DNA of 22,135 nucleotides, from the NCBI GenBank assembly GCA_002311285.1, contig DBZU01000040.1:4806-26940 (forward strand), read 5' to 3'. The position numbers and the translations under genes were made by a program. This stretch comes from Dehalococcoidia bacterium UBA1152. GTDB taxonomy: Bacteria > Chloroflexota > Dehalococcoidia > Lucifugimonadales > UBA2962. The notes below the pieces were generated by a model. It had not been told where the DNA came from. It was given only the letters and a program-made list of their open reading frames with translations, and searched no databases. This document shows positions 1 to 6,203 of this stretch, one piece after another (position 1 is the stretch's first letter; each line of letters opens with the position of its first letter).

Positions 1-642
1 TCGATGAACATTTGTGTACTGATGTTGAAAATGCCCCTCTTGATCAAAAACTTGAATTCGATGATTTTCTCTGTCGGCCACATAGACATATCCATCTGGA
101 TCAATAGTTAAATTATGAGGTAGAGAAAATTCACCAGGATCAACGCCGGGACGACCCCAACTCAAAACATGTCGGCCATCATGAGAAAATCTATGAATCG
201 CAGAATTCATATAGCCATCACTAACAAAAATGTCTCCACTATTTTGATCCACTGCCACGTCTGTAGGTTTATTAAACGGCTTGCCTCCATGAATCTCTGA
301 GGGCTTATTTGGTGTACCCAAAGTCATTTTTAATTCACCATCAGATGTCATCCATCTAACGGTATGATCAAAATGATCGGTACAATAAAACGTGTTTTCT
401 GGGCCAGGGGTTATAGCATGAGGGTTAGTAAATACTCCTTTACCCCACGTACTTACATAATCCCCTTCCATGTCAAAAACAACCACGGGGTATTCCCCTC
501 TTGCAAAAACATAAACTAAATTATCAGCACCAATAGCGACGCCTGCCACTTCATTCCAGGCAACGTGCCCAGGAATTTTAGCCCAATCTGTGTGATTGTT
601 ATATATATGTTTATCTTGTCCTAATTTAATTTGAGCGGTCAT
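1..642 (-). CDS. NHL-repeat beta-propeller protein, 3' truncated by window edge
   Basis: The reverse strand is open from an ATG at 642 to the window edge, giving 214 codons without a stop; the C-terminus lies outside. An AAAGG ribosome site sits 8-9 bases before the ATG. The protein has repeated propeller blades: about residues 34-60 (LVYVFARGEYPVVVFD), 70-102 (NPHAI then FDHTVRWM), 122-156 (KPTDVAVD then SDGYMNSAIHRF) and 170-203 (LPHNLTIDPDG then ADRENHRIQVFD). These match NHL repeats of the kind found in peptidyl-alpha-hydroxyglycine lyase-like and other six-bladed propeller proteins. There is no signal peptide, so it is probably cytoplasmic. The substrate cannot be read from sequence. It is divergent from the MOSC gene. 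The family call is firm; the function is unknown. Confidence 0.85.
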   Translation of the reverse strand, partial: MTAQIKLGQDKHIYNNHTDWAKIPGHVAWNEVAGVAIGADNLVYVFARGEYPVVVFDMEGDYVSTWGKGVFTNPHAITPGPENTFYCTDHFDHTVRWMTSDGELKMTLGTPNKPSEIHGGKPFNKPTDVAVDQNSGDIFVSDGYMNSAIHRFSHDGRHVLSWGRPGVDPGEFSLPHNLTIDPDGYVYVADRENHRIQVFDQEGHFQHQYTNVHR

Positions 643-668
643 AGATTAAGCCTTTCATTATTTGTTCT

Positions 669-698
669 TTTATCAATCTATATCAAGACCTAAGTCAA
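669..698 (-). promoter_or_regulatory. Candidate sigma-70 promoter for the NHL gene
   Basis: Read on the minus strand, TTGACT (693-698) is followed after 18 bases by GATAAA (669-674), placing a start site near 662 and a short leader before the ATG at 642. The -35 box is 5/6 and the -10 box about 4/6 of consensus. In such AT-rich DNA this is only suggestive. Confidence 0.35.
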
Positions 699-785
699 GT
701 TCAAATCCACGCTGATTGACAATTTGGACATATAATACTAATTGAATTTTGAAGCGTATACTAAAATGATCGTAGTTAGACGGTT

Positions 786-811
786 TTTAACTATTATTTA
801 ACTATTAATAG
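786..811 (+). repeat. Tandem 11-bp repeat abutting a palindrome upstream of the MOSC gene
   Basis: TTTAACTATTA occurs twice back to back (786-796 and 797-807). The second copy runs into the perfect 10-bp palindrome CTATTAATAG (802-811). The 11-bp period is close to one helical turn. The element lies 21 bases before the MOSC start codon, in the divergent NHL/MOSC spacer. It could be an operator, but no regulator is identified. Confidence 0.6.
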
Positions 812-832
812 AATGATGAAACAAGGAAGGCA

Positions 833-1279
833 ATGAACACAGTCAACTCTGGAACCGTTATAAATTTACAGATTTGTCCTGAAAAAGGATCTCCCTTAAC
901 GTCCATTGAGCAGGCTGAATTTATTTCGGGGCATGGCATTGTCGGTGATGCACACTCTGGAAAATTAGAGAATCGTCAAGTCCTGTTAATGGATTCAGAA
1001 ACTCAAGAGGCCTTTGAAATAGGTCCGGATATAACTAGAGAAAACTTAACAACAAAAAATTTGGACTTGAGCACATTGAATCGAGGCGATATATTGACCC
1101 TAGGGACTTCAGTTAAATTAGAAGTGACTGGGGATTGCGAACCATGTCGTAATCTAGATTCAAAAAGACCTGGATTAAGCAGAGAAATAAAAGGGAAAAG
1201 AGGTATATTGTGCAGGGTAATTGGTCCAGGCTTCGTAAAAGTTAATGACGAAATAGCCTGCGAGGCAAAGCAATTATGA
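833..1279 (+). CDS. MOSC domain-containing protein
   Basis: This 148-residue protein is a stand-alone MOSC (molybdenum cofactor sulfurase C-terminal) domain. Visible motifs are GHGIVGDAHSG (33-43), the following Arg48 with QVLL, ENLTT (70-74), and the conserved cysteine in GDCEPC (Cys105) expected to bind sulfur or Moco. The tail RGILCRVIGPGFVKVND is typical of the fold. MOSC proteins handle molybdenum cofactor or carry sulfur to acceptors; the partner here is unknown. The ATG has AAGGAAGG just upstream. Its stop overlaps the next gene's start (ATGA, 1276-1279), implying translational coupling with the aminotransferase. It is cytoplasmic and has no signal peptide. Confidence 0.85.
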   Translation: MNTVNSGTVINLQICPEKGSPLTSIEQAEFISGHGIVGDAHSGKLENRQVLLMDSETQEAFEIGPDITRENLTTKNLDLSTLNRGDILTLGTSVKLEVTGDCEPCRNLDSKRPGLSREIKGKRGILCRVIGPGFVKVNDEIACEAKQL

Positions 1280-2199
1280 CAGCAGAATATGAAATATGGT
1301 TAGATGGCAAGTATTATCCAAGAAGGGATGCCAAAATCAGTATGATAGATCGTGGCTTTAAGCTATCAGATCTTGTTTACGATACTTTAAGAACTTTTGA
1401 TGGAAAAGTGTACAAACTTGATGATCATATGGAGCGTTTTGAAAGATCATTGAAATATGTACGAATTGACCCCGGGATATCGATTAATGATATAGCGGAT
1501 TTAATTGAAGAAGTTGTTAAACACAACGAGCCCATCAGATTGAAAAATCAAGATGACTATATGGTTTCGCCCATTGTAACTAGAGGGGCTGGATATCGAC
1601 TAAAAGACATTGAAAATAAACCCAGTATATCTATATTCATTGATCCAATTGATTTTGGATTTTATAGTCAAATGCACGTCGAAGGAGCTCACGGTGTTAT
1701 TGCTAAAGCCAGAAGTTATAGCTCCCAACAACTAGACCCAAAGGTGAAGCATTTTTCTAGACTTAGCTATGTAATGGCTGATTTAGAAGCAACTGACATT
1801 GATCCTAGAGCTTTTCCAATTATGTTAGACATTGATGGCAACATCTCAGAAAGCGTGGGTTCAAATATTATGATCGTTACAGATGGTGTTATCAAAACTC
1901 CCAAAGACACAGCTATTCTTCAGGGAATATCGAGGAAAGCTATTATTGAAACTGCTGATGGCTTAGGCATAGAAGTGATTGAAGAAGACTTACAGCCATA
2001 CGACCTCTACACAGCCGATGAAGCTTTCTTCACTTCTACACCATTTTGTTTAATACCTTTAAGTAAAGTCGACAATAGACGGATAGCTAATGATATTCCT
2101 GGTCCAATTACCTCCCAATTACTTGCCGCATGGAGTGAGTCAATCGGACTAGATATAGTTGACCAGACTATGAAATTAGGTAAAAAGAATAATTCTTAG
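1276..2199 (+). CDS. Class IV aminotransferase (BCAT / D-amino-acid transaminase / ADC lyase superfamily)
   Basis: This 307-residue PLP enzyme belongs to fold type IV. The N-terminal part has the family pattern SMIDRGFKLSDLVYDTLRTFDGK (in pieces at 22-44) and HMERFERSLK (51-60). The likely PLP lysine is Lys158 in PKVKHFSRLSYVMA. Glu192 in ISESVGSNIMIV is the usual cofactor-contacting glutamate. Within the superfamily, branched-chain aminotransferase, D-amino-acid transaminase and 4-amino-4-deoxychorismate lyase cannot be separated with confidence here. The gene overlaps the MOSC gene by 4 bases, and 108 bases separate it from the phosphotriesterase-like gene. Its place in a run with RidA is consistent with production of reactive imines by PLP chemistry. 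Confidence 0.85.
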   Translation: MTAEYEIWLDGKYYPRRDAKISMIDRGFKLSDLVYDTLRTFDGKVYKLDDHMERFERSLKYVRIDPGISINDIADLIEEVVKHNEPIRLKNQDDYMVSPIVTRGAGYRLKDIENKPSISIFIDPIDFGFYSQMHVEGAHGVIAKARSYSSQQLDPKVKHFSRLSYVMADLEATDIDPRAFPIMLDIDGNISESVGSNIMIVTDGVIKTPKDTAILQGISRKAIIETADGLGIEVIEEDLQPYDLYTADEAFFTSTPFCLIPLSKVDNRRIANDIPGPITSQLLAAWSESIGLDIVDQTMKLGKKNNS

Positions 2200-2307
2200 T
2201 GGCTTACGTAATCATTATGCGTTGTAAACATTGACGATCCTAAACTACATTGCTAGCCTTTTTCGGCACTATCACACAAGTCGGATATTAATCGGCGGAG
2301 GAAGCCA

Positions 2308-3360
2308 TTGACTAAATCAGAACTTTCGGGCCTTTCACAAACAGTTACGGGTCCTGTTAGCCCCAAAAACCTAGGGCCGACAATGACTCATGAACACTTA
2401 CTAATTGATTTCAGCACCATGTTCATTGAGCCGTCCGAGGCATCGCAAAAATTCCTTGCGCATCAAAAACTTTCTATGGAAAACCTTGGTTGGATCAGAT
2501 ACAACTGGACATCCAACTTAGATAATCTTTTATTAGTGGAGGAAAAGACTGCACTAAACGAAGCGATGTACTACAAAATGGAAGGGGGAAGCACACTTGT
2601 TGATGCGACTACAATTGGAATAGGGCGCGATCCACTTGCGCTTTCAAGATTATCTAGAGCTACCGATCTCAATATAGTTATGGGAGCTGGGTGGTATATA
2701 GATCAAGTACATCCAACGGATATGAATTCACGAACAGATACAGACCTAGCCAATCAAATTGTAAAAGAAATTACTGAAGGTATCCAAGGGACACAAGTAA
2801 AGGCCGGAATAATTGGTGAAATCGGGTGTTCATGGCCATTGACTGACAATGAACGTAAGGTGCTTAGGGCTGCCGCTACTGCACAAATAGAAACTGGAGC
2901 GCCTATGCTAATCCACCCCGGCAGAGATGAGTCTGCTCCTGCTGAAATATTAGAAGTACTGGCAGAAGCAGGGGCAAATTTAGAAAGGGTAATTATGGGC
3001 CATTTAGATCGTACTGTATTTGACGATGATACTACTGTAGAGATAGCAAAAAGCGGATGTTACATGGAGTATGATTTATTCGGTAACGAATCGTCTCATT
3101 ACCCTCTGCCAGGCTCATATATGCCTAATGACGAACAACGTTTAGATAAAATACAGGTACTTATGGATGCAGGTTTTGGAGAAAAAATTGTGATAGCACA
3201 AGATATTTGCACAAAACACAGATTAGTAAAGTATGGCGGACATGGATATCATCATATATTGCAAAATATAATTCCCCGAATGAAGCAAAAAGGGTTTTCT
3301 AAACAAGAGATAAATAATATCGTTACTGATAATCCGTCCAGGATACTAACCTTTGAGTAA
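2308..3360 (+). CDS. Phosphotriesterase-family metal hydrolase (amidohydrolase superfamily)
   Basis: The start is TTG at 2308, chosen because GGAGGAA (2297-2303) sits at proper spacing. The 350-residue protein has the binuclear metal site of the phosphotriesterase family: THEHL (His28, His30), Glu171 in GIIGEIG, His203 in LIHPGRDES, His232 in IMGHLDRT and Asp299 in IAQDI. Glu171 occupies the bridging position that is a carboxylated lysine in classical phosphotriesterase. That makes it more like the phosphotriesterase-homology (Php) and lactonase-type branch. True substrates in this family include lactones and other esters, so organophosphate hydrolysis should not be assumed. RidA and an SDR dehydrogenase follow on the same strand, which suggests a small catabolic cluster. 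It is cytoplasmic. Confidence 0.88.
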   Translation: MTKSELSGLSQTVTGPVSPKNLGPTMTHEHLLIDFSTMFIEPSEASQKFLAHQKLSMENLGWIRYNWTSNLDNLLLVEEKTALNEAMYYKMEGGSTLVDATTIGIGRDPLALSRLSRATDLNIVMGAGWYIDQVHPTDMNSRTDTDLANQIVKEITEGIQGTQVKAGIIGEIGCSWPLTDNERKVLRAAATAQIETGAPMLIHPGRDESAPAEILEVLAEAGANLERVIMGHLDRTVFDDDTTVEIAKSGCYMEYDLFGNESSHYPLPGSYMPNDEQRLDKIQVLMDAGFGEKIVIAQDICTKHRLVKYGGHGYHHILQNIIPRMKQKGFSKQEINNIVTDNPSRILTFE

Positions 3361-3403
3361 AACTTCTTAGTTTTATAAGTAGAAACACATATTAGGAGAC
3401 AAC

Positions 3404-3874
3404 ATGGGTGATATTGATAACAGAATAGCAAAACTTGGAATAAATCTGCCTGATGCGCAGGCCCCAATAGCAAATTATGTACCAAGCGTCAGGACAGGAA
3501 ATCTAGTTTATTTGTCAGGTTTAGGCCCGGCTGCTAGACAAGATGGTTCTGTACCAAACGGAAAATTAGGTCTTGATCTCAATACTGAGCAAGGCTATGA
3601 AGCAGCCAGGCTTGTTGGAATCAATATACTCGCACGGATTAAAGAGAGTGTGGGAGGAGATTTCAGTAAAGTGAAGCGGATTGTAAAAATACTTTCGATG
3701 GTGAATTCAACAGCTGATTTTACTGACCATCCACAAGTTGCAAACGGATGCTCAGACCTTATGGTTGAGGTTTTTGGCAATAACGGGAAACACGCACGAT
3801 CGGCCGTTGGAATGGCAAATTTACCGGGGAATATACCTGTAGAAATTGAAGCGATCGTGGAAGTTTCTAGTTAA
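3404..3874 (+). CDS. RidA family (YjgF/YER057c/UK114) protein, reactive imine/enamine deaminase type
   Basis: This 156-residue protein is slightly longer than the roughly 130-residue archetypal RidA and resembles the longer YjgF-like branch. Conserved features are GNLVYLSGLGP (32-42), the ARSAVGMANLP segment with Arg132, and PVEIEAIVEV with Glu147. The Arg132-Glu147 spacing of 15 matches the Arg105/Glu120 active pair of E. coli RidA. RidA proteins hydrolyse 2-aminoacrylate and related imines made by PLP enzymes; catabolic-cluster members often act on pathway-specific imines. The ribosome site is AGGAGA, 4 bases before the ATG. It lies 43 bases after the phosphotriesterase-like gene and is probably co-transcribed with it. 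Confidence 0.9.
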   Translation: MGDIDNRIAKLGINLPDAQAPIANYVPSVRTGNLVYLSGLGPAARQDGSVPNGKLGLDLNTEQGYEAARLVGINILARIKESVGGDFSKVKRIVKILSMVNSTADFTDHPQVANGCSDLMVEVFGNNGKHARSAVGMANLPGNIPVEIEAIVEVSS

Positions 3875-3962
3875 TTTCGTGAAACTGTAGAGTATGTGTC
3901 TTGAAAGTAACAGTTCGATAACAAATGACTCAAAATTAAGGGTTAATTGGAAACACTAACTT

Positions 3963-4739
3963 ATGCCCGGAAGAGTACAAGGTAAAGTAGCAGTAATTAC
4001 AGGTGGAGCTTCTGGTATTGGACGAGCCACAGGATTTCTGTTTGGCGAGCATGGAGCAATAGTTGTAATAGCCGATATTGATAAAGAAGCAGCAATCGAA
4101 ACTGCTAAAGAGATCAATTCGTTAGGCGCTTTGGCAATCGGAGTCGGACTGGATGTAACAAAAGAGTCAGACATCAAAGATGTATTTGAATCTGCTGCAA
4201 AAGAATTTGGCACTATTTCCATCCTTGTTAACAGTGCTGGACTAAATCCAAGATTACCGTCGTTAGCAGGCAAAACGTCTGAGGAAATTTGGGACAAAGT
4301 TATAGATGTAAATCTTAAAGGCACCTATCTTGCCTGTAAAAATGTCGTGGATATAATGGCTAAAGGTGGGGGTGGATCCATTATAAATTTGTCATCAATT
4401 ATGGGTATGGTTGGTTATAACTCCGTGATGAGTAATGGATTGTCCCCGTACAATCCTTCAAAAGCTGGCGTTTTACTCTTAACTAAAAACTTGGCTGTGG
4501 CATTAGCGCCAAAAAATATTAGGGTTAACTGCTTAAATCCAGGGTTCGTAGAAACGCCATTTACGGAAACTTTGACATCAGATGCTGAATTGTATGACAA
4601 CTTAGTCAAGCTTCATCCCATTGGACGTTTTGCTAGGCCTGAAGAGATTGCGTATTGTGCTCTGTTCCTCGCCTCAGACGAATCATCTTTTGTTACAGGA
4701 GCACCATTATTAGTTGATGGCGGATACACTGCACAATAA
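3963..4739 (+). CDS. Short-chain dehydrogenase/reductase (classical SDR)
   Basis: This 258-residue protein has the complete classical SDR layout. It shows the dinucleotide loop TGGASGIG (13-20), an acidic ADID after beta-2 (Asp38/Asp40, favouring NAD(H) over NADP(H)), NSAG (90-93, NNAG motif), Asn117, the catalytic serine in INLSS (about 144-145), and Tyr163/Lys167 in YNPSK. The tail LASDESSFVTGAPLLVDGGY is typical of FabG-like and glucose-dehydrogenase-like members. The substrate cannot be assigned. The start lacks a strong Shine-Dalgarno sequence. The gene ends 4 bases before the convergent VLRF1-like gene. It is the last member of the plus-strand metabolic run that starts with the MOSC gene. 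Confidence 0.92.
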   Translation: MPGRVQGKVAVITGGASGIGRATGFLFGEHGAIVVIADIDKEAAIETAKEINSLGALAIGVGLDVTKESDIKDVFESAAKEFGTISILVNSAGLNPRLPSLAGKTSEEIWDKVIDVNLKGTYLACKNVVDIMAKGGGGSIINLSSIMGMVGYNSVMSNGLSPYNPSKAGVLLLTKNLAVALAPKNIRVNCLNPGFVETPFTETLTSDAELYDNLVKLHPIGRFARPEEIAYCALFLASDESSFVTGAPLLVDGGYTAQ

Positions 4740-4743
4740 ACCT

Positions 4744-5511
4744 TCACTGAAAGTTATCCGTTTTTCGTAGCTTGTAAATCACACAGCTGTAAACCTCATT
4801 TACCGCACGATACAACTCTTCCCGTCCAGGTCTGTTAATCTCTAAAATTCGATCTAAAGTAGGTATTTTCTTGTTCTGTACAAATTTACACCTTTGGTTA
4901 AAGCCTCTAATAGTATCTTTTTCACCGCCGTATACGAGTGAGTCGATTTTATGATCCTTTACTTCAACTAAGTTTTTCAGCTTTATGCATACATCGTCGT
5001 AAAACTCTCTAATCAATCGTTCTCTACTTCTCTCGAATCGGCGTTGAGAAGATCCTCCTGCTCTGTGTCTGTTTTTTACATATCTTGTGCCCGATTTAGA
5101 TTCGATGATTTTATCTCCGTCGATAATACCTGCAGCGTAGCGGCCCATACGAATCAAAATAACCAGTAGGTGTCTTGGTCGATTTACCACTTCTAATAAC
5201 TGTGAAAAATTGCAGCCTGTAAATTCTTCTGTTCGCAACAACTGAAAAGGAGGCATCAAAACATAAGCTGTTTCTGGAGAATCAAAAAGCGCAAAGCCCA
5301 GCTTACCGGATTGAGGCAAGCTCAGTACTTCTGCCAGAAAGCGTTCTCTATGAGACTTAATTACACCTGATTTTCGTCTGTTTTCGAGTTTCCCGCAGGA
5401 ATTACTCGTCATATATGTGGTATTAAAAGAGTTTTTTGGAAAAGTAATTTTGTGTAGATAATCGTCTAAATAATCTCTATATATTTTTTTCCTACTGACT
5501 AATTCGTACAT
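4744..5511 (-). CDS. VLRF1/Vms1-like eRF1-fold peptidyl-tRNA hydrolase candidate
   Basis: This 255-residue protein has no membrane segment. The diagnostic part is residues 150-164, RAGGSSQRRFERSRE: a GGxSQ loop with Gln156, followed by an Arg-rich helix. This resembles the Vms1/ANKZF1-type VLRF1 domain and its bacterial versions, where the glutamine of the GxxQ loop promotes hydrolysis of peptidyl-tRNA on stalled ribosomes, analogous to GGQ of eRF1. Preceding strands (LLVILIRMGRYAAGIIDGDKI, in part) fit the RNase H-like eRF1 domain-2 fold. The C-terminal segment with SLVYGGEK and a final helix completes the domain. The basic N-terminus (RRKSGVIKSHRERF) could contact RNA. The family assignment is from memory of motifs, and the activity is inferred. 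It is monocistronic and divergent from rpiB. Confidence 0.65.
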   Translation of the reverse strand: MYELVSRKKIYRDYLDDYLHKITFPKNSFNTTYMTSNSCGKLENRRKSGVIKSHRERFLAEVLSLPQSGKLGFALFDSPETAYVLMPPFQLLRTEEFTGCNFSQLLEVVNRPRHLLVILIRMGRYAAGIIDGDKIIESKSGTRYVKNRHRAGGSSQRRFERSRERLIREFYDDVCIKLKNLVEVKDHKIDSLVYGGEKDTIRGFNQRCKFVQNKKIPTLDRILEINRPGREELYRAVNEVYSCVIYKLRKTDNFQ

Positions 5512-5612
5512 GACTTGCAGGAATATAACCTTCTTATCAATTACAATGTTTACTCAACTCAATAGCAAAGAATACACTTTGCACAAGACTTAATATATGA
5601 AAGAGTTTAAAA

Positions 5613-6059
5613 ATGATAGTAGCTATCGGCGCTGATCATGGCGGATACATCTTAAAAAAAGAACTTTCAGACTTGTTGGAAAAGCTAAATCACGAGGTTC
5701 TAGATATTGGTGCTCATTCATATGACTCATTGGATGACTATCCTGATTTTGCTCAAGCTGTAGCGCAAACGGTAGCATCTGGAAAAGCCGAAAGAGGAAT
5801 TATGCTGTGTGGTAGCGGTGTAGGAGCGGCTATAACAGCTAACAAAATTAAAGGGATAAGAGCGTCAGTATGTCACGACGCATATTCTGCACACCAAGGA
5901 GTGGAACACGATGAAATGAATGTTATTTGCATCGGAGCTAGAGTGATAGGAGCAGAATCAGCTAAAGAAATTGTCTCTTCTTTCCTCAACGCTAATTTTA
6001 TACCTGAAGAAAAATATATTAGAAGACTAAACAAGATTAAGAAACTTGAAGATGGATGA
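5613..6059 (+). CDS. rpiB: Ribose-5-phosphate isomerase B
   Basis: This 148-residue protein is of normal family length. RpiB interconverts ribose 5-phosphate and ribulose 5-phosphate in the pentose phosphate pathway. The N-terminus IVAIGADHGGYILKKEL carries Asp8/His9. MLCGSGVG supplies the catalytic Cys66. KIKGIRASVCHDAYSA and EHDEMNVICIGARVIG (His99) are the other family blocks. Asp100 replaces the Asn common in the family HN motif, which is a small variation. AAAGAG lies about 7 bases before the ATG. It is divergent from the VLRF1-like gene, and 144 bases separate it from the alaS start; that gap holds the alaS leader. Confidence 0.95.
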   Translation: MIVAIGADHGGYILKKELSDLLEKLNHEVLDIGAHSYDSLDDYPDFAQAVAQTVASGKAERGIMLCGSGVGAAITANKIKGIRASVCHDAYSAHQGVEHDEMNVICIGARVIGAESAKEIVSSFLNANFIPEEKYIRRLNKIKKLEDG

Positions 6060-6078
6060 GTTGTGTTAGAAATATAAA

Positions 6079-6107
6079 TTGTTTCATCATATTGGAACAT
6101 TTATAAT
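6079..6107 (+). promoter_or_regulatory. Candidate promoter for the alaS operon
   Basis: TATAAT (6102-6107) is a perfect -10 box, preceded at 17 bases by TTGTTT (6079-6084), a weak -35. A start near 6114 would give a leader of about 90 bases to the ATG at 6204. That leader contains the whole inverted repeat at 6130-6186. Confidence 0.4.
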
Positions 6108-6129
6108 GAACTCACTTTACACAATGCCT

Positions 6130-6186
6130 AAATGTCTTAACAAATTACTTCATACGTAATCAGGTGCTATTTTTGTTAAAACATTT
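6130..6186 (+). repeat. Long inverted repeat in the alaS leader
   Basis: AAATGTCTTAACAAA (6130-6144) pairs with TTTGTTAAAACATTT (6172-6186) at 14 of 15 positions. The 27-base spacer holds a smaller hairpin, ATTAC...GTAAT (6144-6148 and 6156-6160). The right arm ends just before the purine-rich AAAG (6187-6190) and 9-18 bases before the two possible alaS starts. No T-tract follows, so it is not an ordinary terminator. T-box sequence elements were looked for and not seen. It could be an operator or an RNA structure controlling alaS translation. Confidence 0.7.
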
Positions 6187-6203
6187 AAAGTTTATTGCCC
6201 AAA

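Noticed and set aside
716..736. TTGACA (716-721) and TATAAT (731-736) in the NHL/MOSC spacer as a plus-strand promoter
   Set aside because: They are only 9 bases apart, far too close to act as -35 and -10 of one promoter, and neither has a good partner at 16-18 bases.
2231..2259. TTGACG-N17-TAGCCT as promoter of the phosphotriesterase-like gene
   Set aside because: The -10 candidate matches only about 3 of 6 positions, not enough to list.
6130..6186. T-box riboswitch before alaS
   Set aside because: The conserved T-box antiterminator sequence and a downstream terminator are not visible; the leader is too short and only a simple inverted repeat is seen.
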